Of a DNA stretch of 64,000 nucleotides, positions 7,374 to 15,279 are shown piece after piece. The notes below the pieces were generated by a model. The model had not been told where the DNA came from. It saw only the letters and a program-made list of their open reading frames with translations, and made no database searches. Source of the stretch: Streptomyces graminofaciens (GTDB lineage Bacteria; Actinomycetota; Actinomycetes; Streptomycetales; Streptomycetaceae); contig NZ_AP018448.1 in NCBI RefSeq assembly GCF_030294945.1, positions 8,962,501 through 9,026,500 on the forward strand. Reading direction: 5' to 3'. Position 1 is the first letter of the stretch, and each line of letters opens with the position of its first letter. The position numbers and the translations under genes are program-made.

Positions 7374-9157
7374 TAGGACCCCGAGGCCTCCTCCGCGTTG
7401 CGCCAGATCGTGAGGTCGACCGAGACGTAGTCGCTGGGGTCGCCCTCGGGGGCGGTGCCCCGGTAGGTGACTAGGGCGATATGGCCGGAGCCGGTGTGCA
7501 CGCACAGCTGGCTGCCCTTGGAGAGCTGCGAGAGCGAGACGGTCTCGGCGTACCGGGTCTCCTCGCGGCAGGTCTTCAGGGAGCCCTGCTGGGCGTTGTT
7601 CAGCAGGACGATCTTGTCGTTGCCGCTGCGCAGGGCGTCGTCCGAGTAGTACAGGTCGCTGTAGTAGATGGAGGTGTCGTCGTCCTGCGGCTTGGGCGGG
7701 GAGTCCTCGAACTGCACGTAGTACTCGGCGGGGATGTTGATGCCCTTGTACGTCACCGGCTTCGGGTCGGGCAGCGGCTTGGTGCTCGTGGAGCTCGAAC
7801 CGCCCGAGCCGTTCGCGCTGTCGTCCGAGTCGCCGATGCTCTTCAGAACCGACGCGCAGCTGCCGAGCCAGAACAGCCCGACCACCACCGCGATGCCGAT
7901 CCCGACCCAACTGCCCGCGGTCCTGCGCGGCTTGACGGGCAGGGGGTGCGGCTGAGGATGCCGGTGCCAGGTGTGCGGCGGCTGCGGGTAGGGCACCTGG
8001 TGGCCGGTCGGCACGGTGTGCGGCCCCGGCTGCGGGTGGTACGGCATGGTCGGCTGCGGGGCGTACGGCGTCGACGGCGGACCCGGCGGGGGCGGGGTCG
8101 CCGGACCGGCGTGCCCGGCGTGCATGGTCGGGGCCGCGTGCACCGGCGGCGCGGCCTGGAGGTCCGGCCGGGTCACCGGGGCGGTGGCCGGTACGGGCGC
8201 GGGTGCCGCGGTCGGTGCCTCCGACGCCCTGTTCCGCTGGGCCAGCAGCTCCGCCGACGCCGAGACCCGCCGGGTGATGTCGGCGCCGATCGCCTCCGGC
8301 AGCCAGGAGCCCGACTGCACCAACGGGGTGGGCGACGCGGCCTGGCACAGGGCGACGACCTCGGCGGGGGAGGGCCGGTCGGCCGGGTCCTTGGCCAGGC
8401 AGCGCTCGATGAAGCGCAGTTCGTCCGGGAGACCGCTCAGGTCGGGTTCCTCGTGGACGATCCGGTACAGCACGGCGTGCGAGGGGCCCTCGCCGTACGC
8501 GCCGGTGCCGCGCGCCGCGTACGCGGCCACCTGGCCGAGCGCGAACACGTCCGACGCGGGCGTCACCGGCTTCCCGGCCGCCTGCTCCGGCGACATGAAC
8601 GCCGGCGTACCGATGGACACACCGGTGCCGGTCAGGGCGGTGGCGTCGGCGGCGCGCGCGATGCCGAAGTCGATGACCCGGGGCCCGTCGGCGGCGAGCA
8701 GCACGTTGGACGGCTTCAGGTCGCGGTGGACGATGCCCGCGCCGTGGATGACCGACAACGCCTCCGCGACTCCGGCGAGCAGCAGCAGGACCGAGGAGAG
8801 CGGCAGCGGGCCGTGCTCGGCGACCGCCGCGTGCAGCGACGGGCCGGGCACATAGGCGGTGGCCAGCCAAGGCTGCGCGCCCTCGGTGTCGTGGTCGAGG
8901 ACCGGCGCGGTGTAGAGCCCCTGCACCCGCTGCGCGGCCTGGACCTCCTGCTTGAACCGGCGGCGGAACTCGGGGTCCTCGCCCAGCTCCGGCCGGATCG
9001 TCTTCAGCGCGATCGGATGCCCGCCCGGGGTGTACGACAGGTACACCGTGCCCATGCCGCCCGAGCCGAGCCGTGCCGCCAGCCGGTAGCTCGCCACGGC
9101 CTTGGGGTCGTCGACCTCCAACGGGCGGAACCTTCCGCCTGGTTGAACCGTGCCCAT
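7373..9157 (-). CDS. Transmembrane Ser/Thr protein kinase (PknB/Hanks type)
   Basis: Signalling kinase of 594 residues. The N-terminal catalytic domain (about 23-280) has the glycine loop LGSGGMGTVYL, Lys52 (ALK), HRDLKPSN (Asp about 146) and DFG (Asp about 163). A long Pro/His/Gln-rich linker (about 310-405) leads to one membrane helix (about 410-432, GSWVGIGIAVVVGLFW) and an external domain of about 150 residues with no PASTA repeats. ATG 9157 is used, preceded by GGGGGAG at a 4-base gap. The stop TAG is completed by the terminal G of the repeat element downstream. The signal it senses is unknown. Confidence 0.93.
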   Translation of the reverse strand: MGTVQPGGRFRPLEVDDPKAVASYRLAARLGSGGMGTVYLSYTPGGHPIALKTIRPELGEDPEFRRRFKQEVQAAQRVQGLYTAPVLDHDTEGAQPWLATAYVPGPSLHAAVAEHGPLPLSSVLLLLAGVAEALSVIHGAGIVHRDLKPSNVLLAADGPRVIDFGIARAADATALTGTGVSIGTPAFMSPEQAAGKPVTPASDVFALGQVAAYAARGTGAYGEGPSHAVLYRIVHEEPDLSGLPDELRFIERCLAKDPADRPSPAEVVALCQAASPTPLVQSGSWLPEAIGADITRRVSASAELLAQRNRASEAPTAAPAPVPATAPVTRPDLQAAPPVHAAPTMHAGHAGPATPPPPGPPSTPYAPQPTMPYHPQPGPHTVPTGHQVPYPQPPHTWHRHPQPHPLPVKPRRTAGSWVGIGIAVVVGLFWLGSCASVLKSIGDSDDSANGSGGSSSTSTKPLPDPKPVTYKGINIPAEYYVQFEDSPPKPQDDDTSIYYSDLYYSDDALRSGNDKIVLLNNAQQGSLKTCREETRYAETVSLSQLSKGSQLCVHTGSGHIALVTYRGTAPEGDPSDYVSVDLTIWRNAEEASGS

Positions 9158-9230
9158 CAATCTCCCCCGAGAGCTCCGCAGTTGAGGCGTGTGTGCAGGG
9201 GGAGGTTAACCGAACTGATCGACGACGGTG

Positions 9231-10058
9231 TCAGCGACCGCTGCCGAGCTCGGCCAACACCGCGTCCGTGAACGGCGTCCACGCCTCGATCGCCCACGGC
9301 CCGAACGCCCGATCGGTCAGCGCCACACAGGCCACCCCCGCCACCGGGTCGATCCACAGGAACGTACCGGACTGCCCGAAGTGGCCGAACGTACGCGGCG
9401 ACGACGAAGTCCCGGTCCAGTGGGGCGACTTGGCGTCCCGGATCTCGAAGCCGAGCCCCCAGTCGTTGGGGTTCTGGTGCCCGTAACCGGGAAGCACGCC
9501 CTTCGTACCCGGGTACTGCACGGTCATCGCCGCCGCGACCGTACGCGGGTCGAGCAGCCGGGGCGCCTGCACCTCGGCGGCGAACCGTACGAGGTCGTCG
9601 ACGGTCGAGACGCCGTCCTTGGCGGGCGACCCGTCGAGAGCGGTGCCGGTCATCCCCAGCGGCTCCAGCACCGCCTGCCGCAGATACTCCGCGAACGGGA
9701 TGTCCGCCGCCTTGGCGACATGGTCCCCGAGCACCTCGAACCCGGCGTTGGAGTACAGTCGCCGCTCCCCGGGCGCGGACGTCACCCGGTGCTCGTCGAA
9801 GGCGAGCCCCGAGGTGTGCGCGAGGAGATGCCGGACGGTCGACCCGGGCGGCCCGGCAGGCTCGTCCAGCTCGACCGCCCCCTCCTCGTACGCGACGAGC
9901 ACGGTGTACGCGGCGAGCGGCTTGGTGACCGAGGCCAGCGGGAAGCGGTGCCCGGTGGGGCCGTACGACCCGAGTACGGTGCCGTCCGCGCGTACGACAG
10001 CGGCGGCGGCGGTCGGGACCGGCCAGTTCTCGATCAGGGCGAGGCTCTGCAGGGACAT
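9231..10058 (-). CDS. Serine hydrolase, class C beta-lactamase / DD-peptidase fold
   Basis: Protein of 275 residues from the penicillin-recognising serine hydrolase superfamily. The catalytic SxxK is SVTK (43-46), the second motif is YSN (102-104), and HFGQSG (about 226) takes the place of the third motif. There is no signal peptide, so it is probably cytosolic and more likely an esterase or peptidase than a resistance enzyme. It lies 21 bases after a GNAT gene on the same strand, probably in one transcript. Confidence 0.88.
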   Translation of the reverse strand: MSLQSLALIENWPVPTAAAAVVRADGTVLGSYGPTGHRFPLASVTKPLAAYTVLVAYEEGAVELDEPAGPPGSTVRHLLAHTSGLAFDEHRVTSAPGERRLYSNAGFEVLGDHVAKAADIPFAEYLRQAVLEPLGMTGTALDGSPAKDGVSTVDDLVRFAAEVQAPRLLDPRTVAAAMTVQYPGTKGVLPGYGHQNPNDWGLGFEIRDAKSPHWTGTSSSPRTFGHFGQSGTFLWIDPVAGVACVALTDRAFGPWAIEAWTPFTDAVLAELGSGR

Positions 10059-10079
10059 GCGTACGAGACTAAGCCGTGC

Positions 10080-10550
10080 TCACAGGCGCAGGCGCATCGA
10101 GGGGTCCGGTATGCGCTGGAAGCCCAGCGAGGCGTACAGCGGCGCCGCGGCGGGGGACGTGGTGAGGTCGACCTGGCCCGCTCCCTTCTCGCGGAACCAG
10201 TCGATCAGGGACTCCATGCAGGCGCGGGAGTAGCCCCGGCGGCGGGCGTCCGGGTCGGTGGCCACGCTGAACACGAAGCCGGTCGTGCCCTCGGGGTTCC
10301 GGGCCTTCCCGATGCGGTACTCGATCGTCCCCACCACCAGCGCGGCGAGCGCCCCCGGCCGCTCGGGGTGATCGACGACGAACGCCGCGAACTCCCCGTC
10401 GGACTCGGCGAGCCGGGCCCGTACGATCGGCAGGGACGCGGATTGCCACGCGGTGGACGTGTCCCCGCCGGGCAGCGAGTCGATCATCACCTGCCGCAGC
10501 CGCAGCACTTCCTCCGCGTCCTCGGCGGTGGCACGTCGCACAAGACTCAT
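10080..10550 (-). CDS. GNAT-family N-acetyltransferase
   Basis: Acetyl-CoA-dependent acetyltransferase of 156 residues. The acetyl-CoA loop is PDARRRGYSRA (Q/RxxGxG/A pattern, about 105-115), after a GFVFSVATDP strand. ATG 10550 is preceded by CGGGGC, and the frame extends 9 codons further upstream to 10577. The substrate is unknown. It is divergent from the MerR regulator, with about 97 bases between starts, and leads into the serine hydrolase gene. Confidence 0.85.
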   Translation of the reverse strand: MSLVRRATAEDAEEVLRLRQVMIDSLPGGDTSTAWQSASLPIVRARLAESDGEFAAFVVDHPERPGALAALVVGTIEYRIGKARNPEGTTGFVFSVATDPDARRRGYSRACMESLIDWFREKGAGQVDLTTSPAAAPLYASLGFQRIPDPSMRLRL

Positions 10551-10610
10551 GCCCCGCACGCTAACCAGCGTGATCACGTGATGTCCTCAGGTTTTTCTCA
10601 CCGGGTTCGC

Positions 10611-10641
10611 TTGCTTGGAGCGCACTCCAAGGTTTTAGCGT
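10611..10641 (+). promoter_or_regulatory. MerR-type promoter and operator
   Basis: -35-like TTGCTT (10611-10616) and -10-like TAGCGT (10636-10641) are 19 bases apart, the over-long spacing that MerR proteins correct by twisting DNA. The spacer holds the dyad CTTGGAG-CGCA-CTCCAAG (10614-10631). Transcription would start just before ATG 10648, so the message is nearly leaderless apart from GGGGG. Confidence 0.8.
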
Positions 10642-10647
10642 GGGGGC

Positions 10648-11124
10648 ATGACGGTGATGGAGACCACCAGCACTACCAGTACCGACAGTTGTGCCGGACC
10701 GCCGCGCAGACCCCGGCGTCCGGACGGACAGGACATGTACACCATCAGCGAGGTCGTCGCCCTCACCGACCTCACCGCGCACACCCTGCGCTGGTACGAG
10801 CGGATCGGGCTGATGCCGCACATCGACCGCTCGCACACCGGCCAGCGCCGCTACCGCAACCGCGACCTCGACTGGCTCGACCTCGTCGGCAAGCTCCGGC
10901 TCACCGGCATGCCGGTCGCCGACATGGTCCGGTACGCGGAGCTGGTGCGCGAGGGCGAACACACCTACGGCGAGCGCTTCGACCTCCTGGAGGCGACCAG
11001 GCGGGACGTCCTGGCGCGGATCGCCGAACTCCGGGACACGCTCGCCGTGCTGGACCGCAAGATCGACTACTACGCAGCGAACACTGACGCCGACCAGGCC
11101 CTGGCGTCGGAGAGGGCTTCATGA
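10648..11124 (+). CDS. MerR-family regulator
   Basis: Regulator of 158 residues. After a Thr/Ser-rich leader of about 28 residues comes the winged-helix motif YTISEVVALTDLTAHTLRWYERIGL (residues about 31-55), then RHTGQRRYRNRDLDWL and a C-terminal dimerisation coiled coil. No Cys cluster is present for metal sensing, so it resembles the aldehyde/electrophile or redox-type MerR groups. It probably controls itself and the overlapping aldo/keto reductase (ATGA overlap at 11121) from the dyad promoter just upstream. Confidence 0.9.
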   Translation: MTVMETTSTTSTDSCAGPPRRPRRPDGQDMYTISEVVALTDLTAHTLRWYERIGLMPHIDRSHTGQRRYRNRDLDWLDLVGKLRLTGMPVADMVRYAELVREGEHTYGERFDLLEATRRDVLARIAELRDTLAVLDRKIDYYAANTDADQALASERAS

Positions 11125-12158
11125 CGAACGGCACGACGGACGGCACGACGGACGGCCGGATCACAAAGGCACGGCTGGGGGCCGACGGGCCCGAGGTCGG
11201 CGTCCAGGGCCTCGGCTGCATGGGCATGAGCTTCGCGTACGGCCCCTCGGACGCGGGGGAGTCCCGCGCCACCCTGGAGCGCGCGCTGGAGCTCGGCGTC
11301 ACGCTCTACGACACGGCGGACGCGTACGGGGCGGGCGAGAACGAGAGGTTCCTCTCCCCGTTCTTCAAGGCGCACCGCGACGAGGTCGTCATCGCCACGA
11401 AGTTCGCCCTGGCGATCGACCCGGACGACCCGACGAAGCGGACCATCCGCAACGACGAGCCGTACATACGCCAGTGCGTGGAGGCGAGCCTGAAGCGCCT
11501 CGACGTCGATGTGATCGACCTCTACTACATGCACCGCCGTGACCTGAACGTCCCGATCGAGGAGACCGTCGGCGTCATGGCCGACCTGGTCCGCGAGGGC
11601 AAGGTCAAGCAGCTGGGCCTCAGCGAGGTCACGGGCGCCGAACTCCGGGCCGCGCAGAGCGTGCACCCCATCGCCGCGCTGCAGTCGGAGTGGTCCCTGT
11701 TCAGCCGCGACATCGAGGCGAGCGTCGTCCCCGCGGCGCGCGAACTGGGCGTGGCCCTGGTCGCGTACTCGCCCCTGGGCCGAGGCTTCCTCACCGGCTC
11801 CTTCGCCAAGGCCGAGGACCTCACCGCCGACGACTTCCGCCGCCAGCAGCCCCGCTTCACGGGCGACAACGCCGCGGCCAACGCGGCCCTGCTGGCCCCC
11901 GTCCGCAAGGTGGCCGACTCCCACGGAGCCACACTCGGCCAGATCGCCCTGGCCTGGGCCCAACACCAGGCGACCGTGCACGCCCTCCCGGTGATCCCGA
12001 TCCCGGGCACCCGCAGGCCGAGCAGGGTGGAGGAGAACGCGGCGGCCACGACGATCACCCTGACCGAGGAGGACCTGGCGCTGCTGGCCCCGATCGCGGA
12101 GAAGGTGACGGGGGACAGGTACGCGGACATGCGCTTCACATCCGCGGGCAGGGAGTAA
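11121..12158 (+). CDS. Aldo/keto reductase
   Basis: NADPH-dependent oxidoreductase of 345 residues. The catalytic tetrad of the AKR family is visible: Asp64 and Tyr69 (YDTADAYG), Lys94 (ATKFA), His138 (YYMHRRD). The C-terminal cofactor-binding region contains IPIPGTRRPSRVEEN. Its start overlaps the MerR stop (ATGA), so the two are translationally coupled. The likely role is detoxifying an aldehyde or quinone sensed by that regulator; the substrate is not known. Confidence 0.93.
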   Translation: MTNGTTDGTTDGRITKARLGADGPEVGVQGLGCMGMSFAYGPSDAGESRATLERALELGVTLYDTADAYGAGENERFLSPFFKAHRDEVVIATKFALAIDPDDPTKRTIRNDEPYIRQCVEASLKRLDVDVIDLYYMHRRDLNVPIEETVGVMADLVREGKVKQLGLSEVTGAELRAAQSVHPIAALQSEWSLFSRDIEASVVPAARELGVALVAYSPLGRGFLTGSFAKAEDLTADDFRRQQPRFTGDNAAANAALLAPVRKVADSHGATLGQIALAWAQHQATVHALPVIPIPGTRRPSRVEENAAATTITLTEEDLALLAPIAEKVTGDRYADMRFTSAGRE

Positions 12159-12163
12159 GTGCG

Positions 12164-12205
12164 GCGCCCTGTAAGGGGCGCGGGGAACTGCGCGAGCGAC
12201 CACGG
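12164..12205. repeat. Intergenic palindromic repeat, copy R1
   Basis: Hairpin GCGCCC/GGGCGC (12164-12169 with 12176-12181), followed on the plus strand by GGGGAACTGCGCGAGCGACCAC. Read on the minus strand it matches the repeat core described for R2. It lies between two convergent genes and probably also terminates transcription. Confidence 0.65.
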
Positions 12206-12249
12206 ACAACCCGCGGTCGGGGATGGCGAGAACTCCAGCGGCGATCCCC

Positions 12250-13113
12250 CTAAAGCTCCGCCAACAACTCCGCCTTCTTCACACTGAACTCCTCGTCCGT
12301 GACGAGCCCGGCCTCGTACAGCTCGCCCAGATGCCGGATCCGGTCGGCGATGTCGGCCGGATCCCGGCGGGGCGAGGCGGCAGCCAACGCAGGCGCACTC
12401 CCGGACCCCCCGGCGGAGCCGGACCGAACCGCCGCCAACACGGCAGCCGCGAACGGCAACGACTCATGCACCGGCCCGTACCCCAACCCGAAGACGACAG
12501 CGGCCGGATCCTGATCCGGCTGCCCCCGCTCGGCACCGTCGTCCCGCCGCAGCAGCCGCAGATGCCCTTCGAACACCTCCGGCGAACGCCACTCGACCCC
12601 GCTCAGCTCCTCCACGGCGAAACTCTGGTCCCCGGCCTTCCACTTCGCCGACGAGGCACCCGTCCAGAACCACCGGAACGACACCGCCCGCCCGTCGAAG
12701 GACGCCTTCGCGTCGTACGCCTTGAACTGCAACGGCACCTCGGGCGCCGCCACCAGGAACCGCTCGGCGGGCCCGGACTCGGTGAGCCGGGCGCGCAGTT
12801 CGTCGGCGTAGTACTCGGCGAGGGTCTCGCGCTCGGCGGGCAGGACCAGCCGGTACGGGTCGGACGACTCCTTGAGCTGGTCGGCGGCCGCCTCCATGAG
12901 GGGGTCGGCGCCCGGTCTCGGCACGGCGCGCAGAACGACGGTTCCCCGCTTCCCGGGCGCCAGGGTCACCCCCGCGATCGCCTCCAGGGGGATACGCCGC
13001 TCGCCGAGCGCCTGGAACAGCTTCGGCGTACGGATCCCCCGTTCGAAGCGGATGAGCACGGAGTCGGACTCGAACTCCCAGGCGGCGTGAGATCCGGCCA
13101 GTACATCACCCAT
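12250..13113 (-). CDS. DUF4429 protein with C-terminal SHOCT domain
   Basis: Protein of about 287 residues. Two copies of the DUF4429 (PH-like) fold are suggested by two similar halves: WEFESDSVLIRFERGIRT near the start, and FKAYDAKASFDGRAVSFRWFW at about 130. The end is a short SHOCT motif (IRHLGELYEAGLVTDEEFSVKKAELL), often an oligomerisation or membrane-association element. ATG 13113 fits the family start MGDVLAG; ATG 13122 is also possible and neither has a good ribosome-binding site. Function unknown. Confidence 0.82.
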   Translation of the reverse strand: MGDVLAGSHAAWEFESDSVLIRFERGIRTPKLFQALGERRIPLEAIAGVTLAPGKRGTVVLRAVPRPGADPLMEAAADQLKESSDPYRLVLPAERETLAEYYADELRARLTESGPAERFLVAAPEVPLQFKAYDAKASFDGRAVSFRWFWTGASSAKWKAGDQSFAVEELSGVEWRSPEVFEGHLRLLRRDDGAERGQPDQDPAAVVFGLGYGPVHESLPFAAAVLAAVRSGSAGGSGSAPALAAASPRRDPADIADRIRHLGELYEAGLVTDEEFSVKKAELLAEL

Positions 13114-13187
13114 GCGGCTCATCGTATGCGGGCGGGACGGCGAAGTCCCGACCGAGGCGAACAGCACTTTTCCGTCCTCTACGCGCG

Positions 13188-14396
13188 TCAGGTCGTCGCG
13201 CTGTCGGGTAGACCGGCCAGACACCTGTCATCCTCCTGTGCGCAGTGCACCGAGCGGTACGCGCCGATGCCGATTTCGGCGAAGTTGTACAGGCTCACCG
13301 TGCCCGGCTCGAAATAGCCGGTGTGCCCCACGGCGTCGGACGCGGACAACAGGCGGGCGCCGAACTCCTCGGAGACCGGGTCGGCGCCGTGGCCGAGCCC
13401 GCCGAGCTCCAGGTTCGGTACGTCCTGGATCCAGTCGTCGGCGTCGCGCATGGCCCACACCCGGGCGGTGGTGCCCAGTTGGGAGGCCTTCTCGACGCGC
13501 ATGCCGGGGCTGCCGGCGACCACGATGTCGGTCACCCGCGACGGCAGCGAGCGCGCGCCGACCCCGCACACCACGGAGCCGTAGCTGTGGCAGTACAGGG
13601 CGACCGTGGAGTCGCCGGGGAGGGCCGCCACCAGCGCCTTCAGTCGGACCGAGCCCTGTTCGGCGCGCAGGGCGGTGGCCGAGTCGAGGCCGAGGCCGTT
13701 GGGTGCGGTGTAGTCGGCCCAGGCGATCACGGCGGTATGCGTCTTCGAACCGGTGGCGCGCTCCGCCCGGTAGAGGGAGTTGGCCATGCCGACGGGCGCC
13801 GAGTACTTGCGGTTGGTGCGCTGGAAGGTGATGACGTCGGTGTCGACGCCGGGCACGACGATCGAGACGCGCTCGGCCTTGTCGAGGTCGCCGAAGACCT
13901 CGGCGGCCCGGCCGGAGCCCTCGGGGTCGAAGGCCAGGATCTGGCGCTTCTTCGCGGCCAGGTCCGCGAAGCGGTGCATCCGGCGGCCGGCCTCGTACTG
14001 CCCGGCCTCGGTGAGCCGCTTGTCGTGCATGCGCGCGCGTTCCCGCGCGCTCTGCTTCTTCAGCGCGACACGGTTGGCGAGGTAGCGCAGTTCGACGGGG
14101 GCGCCGTTCATGTTGCCGACCGCGAGCGGATAGCGGTGGGCGAGCCGGTCGAGCTGCGCGTCGTCGAGCGAGGCGAAGAAAGCCGCCAGTTGGCGCGGGG
14201 ACGAGTCGGCGTCCGGCAGGGCGTTACCGTCGAGGTGTCCGCGCTGCCACGCGGAGAGCGACGCCTGGAGCGGCGACTGCCCTCGGTGGCTGCGGATCGC
14301 CGTCCAGCCGGTGGTCGCCAGCATCACGAAGACGACGGCCAGCGCCAGGGATGCGCGCCAGACGTTCAGTTGCGGGGAGGAGTCGAAGGAAGTCAC
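13188..14396 (-). CDS. Secreted or membrane-anchored alpha/beta hydrolase (DUF1023)
   Basis: Protein of 402 residues with one N-terminal hydrophobic segment (about 14-32, signal anchor) and a C-terminal DUF1023 hydrolase domain. The nucleophile elbow is CHSYGS (Ser about 267) after the strand STVALY. An Asp-rich loop (RDADDWIQD) and a late His (GHTGYF) supply the rest of a triad. The substrate is unknown. It has its own promoter region downstream of the convergently placed TetR gene end. Confidence 0.85.
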   Translation of the reverse strand: MTSFDSSPQLNVWRASLALAVVFVMLATTGWTAIRSHRGQSPLQASLSAWQRGHLDGNALPDADSSPRQLAAFFASLDDAQLDRLAHRYPLAVGNMNGAPVELRYLANRVALKKQSARERARMHDKRLTEAGQYEAGRRMHRFADLAAKKRQILAFDPEGSGRAAEVFGDLDKAERVSIVVPGVDTDVITFQRTNRKYSAPVGMANSLYRAERATGSKTHTAVIAWADYTAPNGLGLDSATALRAEQGSVRLKALVAALPGDSTVALYCHSYGSVVCGVGARSLPSRVTDIVVAGSPGMRVEKASQLGTTARVWAMRDADDWIQDVPNLELGGLGHGADPVSEEFGARLLSASDAVGHTGYFEPGTVSLYNFAEIGIGAYRSVHCAQEDDRCLAGLPDSATT

Positions 14397-14520
14397 TGAA
14401 AGGACACACTAAGAGAACGGAAGGGTCTCGTGTTAACTGCGTGAGACGGATCACGTTTTGAGCACGAGGTTTCGTGCACTACGCAGAGATCGTTTCGGAT
14501 CGGCCCGTTGTCCGTACGTT

Positions 14521-15180
14521 TCAGCCCGCACGCCACTTCCCCGCCAACGAGGGCCGTACGGCGTCGAGATACGTGGCGGTCAGCTCGCGCATGGCGTCCA
14601 GGCTGAAGTCGTCGCCGTAGGTCCAGTGGCGTTCTGTGACCCGGGTCACCCCGCCGAAGATGGCGACCGCCACTCGCGGCCGGGGGTCGGTCTCCACGTC
14701 GACTCCCTCGCGCTCGGCGATGATCCGCGCGAGCTCCTCGGCGACCTCCTCGGAGCGGCGCAGATGGGCGGCGAGGAGCGCCGGTGTCGACTCGATCAGC
14801 GGGTAGGTGCGCATATAGAGGTCGATGGGGACGACCTGCTCGATGGCCTCGCCGAGGGCGTCCCAGTCGTCGAGGACGGCGTTGCGCAGTGCCTCCAGCG
14901 GGGCCTCGTGGAGCGGACGGGCGCGCACCGACGCGACGAACACGGCCGTCGCGATGTCATGGACGGCGAGCGCCGCCTCCTCCTTGCCGGCGAAGTAGCG
15001 GAAGAAGGTGCGCTGGGAGACGTCCACGGCCTCGGCGATCTCGTCGACCGTCGTCGCCTCGTACCCCTGTGTCGTGAACAGCTCCAGAGCGACACGCAGT
15101 AGCGCGTCATGGGTGCGCCGCTTCTTGCGCTCCCGCAGGCCCGGCCGCTCCGAAGGCGTCGCGGTGGTCGCCGTGTCCAT
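14521..15180 (-). CDS. TetR-family repressor
   Basis: Repressor of 219 residues. The DNA-binding helix-turn-helix is at about 36-62 (TTVDEIAEAVDVSQRTFFRYFAGKEE, described by position), and the rest is the ligand-binding helical domain. It is divergent from an MFS drug-efflux gene 99 bases away, with TGTCA-rich inverted and direct repeats between them. That is the usual layout for a drug-responsive repressor and its pump. Confidence 0.93.
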   Translation of the reverse strand: MDTATTATPSERPGLRERKKRRTHDALLRVALELFTTQGYEATTVDEIAEAVDVSQRTFFRYFAGKEEAALAVHDIATAVFVASVRARPLHEAPLEALRNAVLDDWDALGEAIEQVVPIDLYMRTYPLIESTPALLAAHLRRSEEVAEELARIIAEREGVDVETDPRPRVAVAIFGGVTRVTERHWTYGDDFSLDAMRELTATYLDAVRPSLAGKWRAG

Positions 15181-15215
15181 GAACCCTCGTTTCCGTTCGC
15201 CGAGCTGTGAGCGAC

Positions 15216-15266
15216 GTGACAGTTACCGACTTGTGAACTCGTTTGTCAACTGTCAGCGACTGTCAC
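15216..15266. promoter_or_regulatory. Candidate TetR operator region
   Basis: GTGACAGT (15216-15223) is inverted against ACTGTCAC (15259-15266), and TGACAGTT (15217-15224) against AACTGTCA (15248-15255). TGTCA also repeats directly at 15244, 15251 and 15261. The cluster lies between the divergent TetR and MFS starts, where a repressor would block both promoters. Confidence 0.6.
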
Positions 15267-15279
15267 TAACCTCGGCCGC

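Noticed and set aside
9231..10058. Antibiotic-resistance beta-lactamase
   Set aside because: The SxxK and YxN motifs are shared by esterases and peptidases of the same fold, and the protein has no signal peptide, so a resistance role is not supported.
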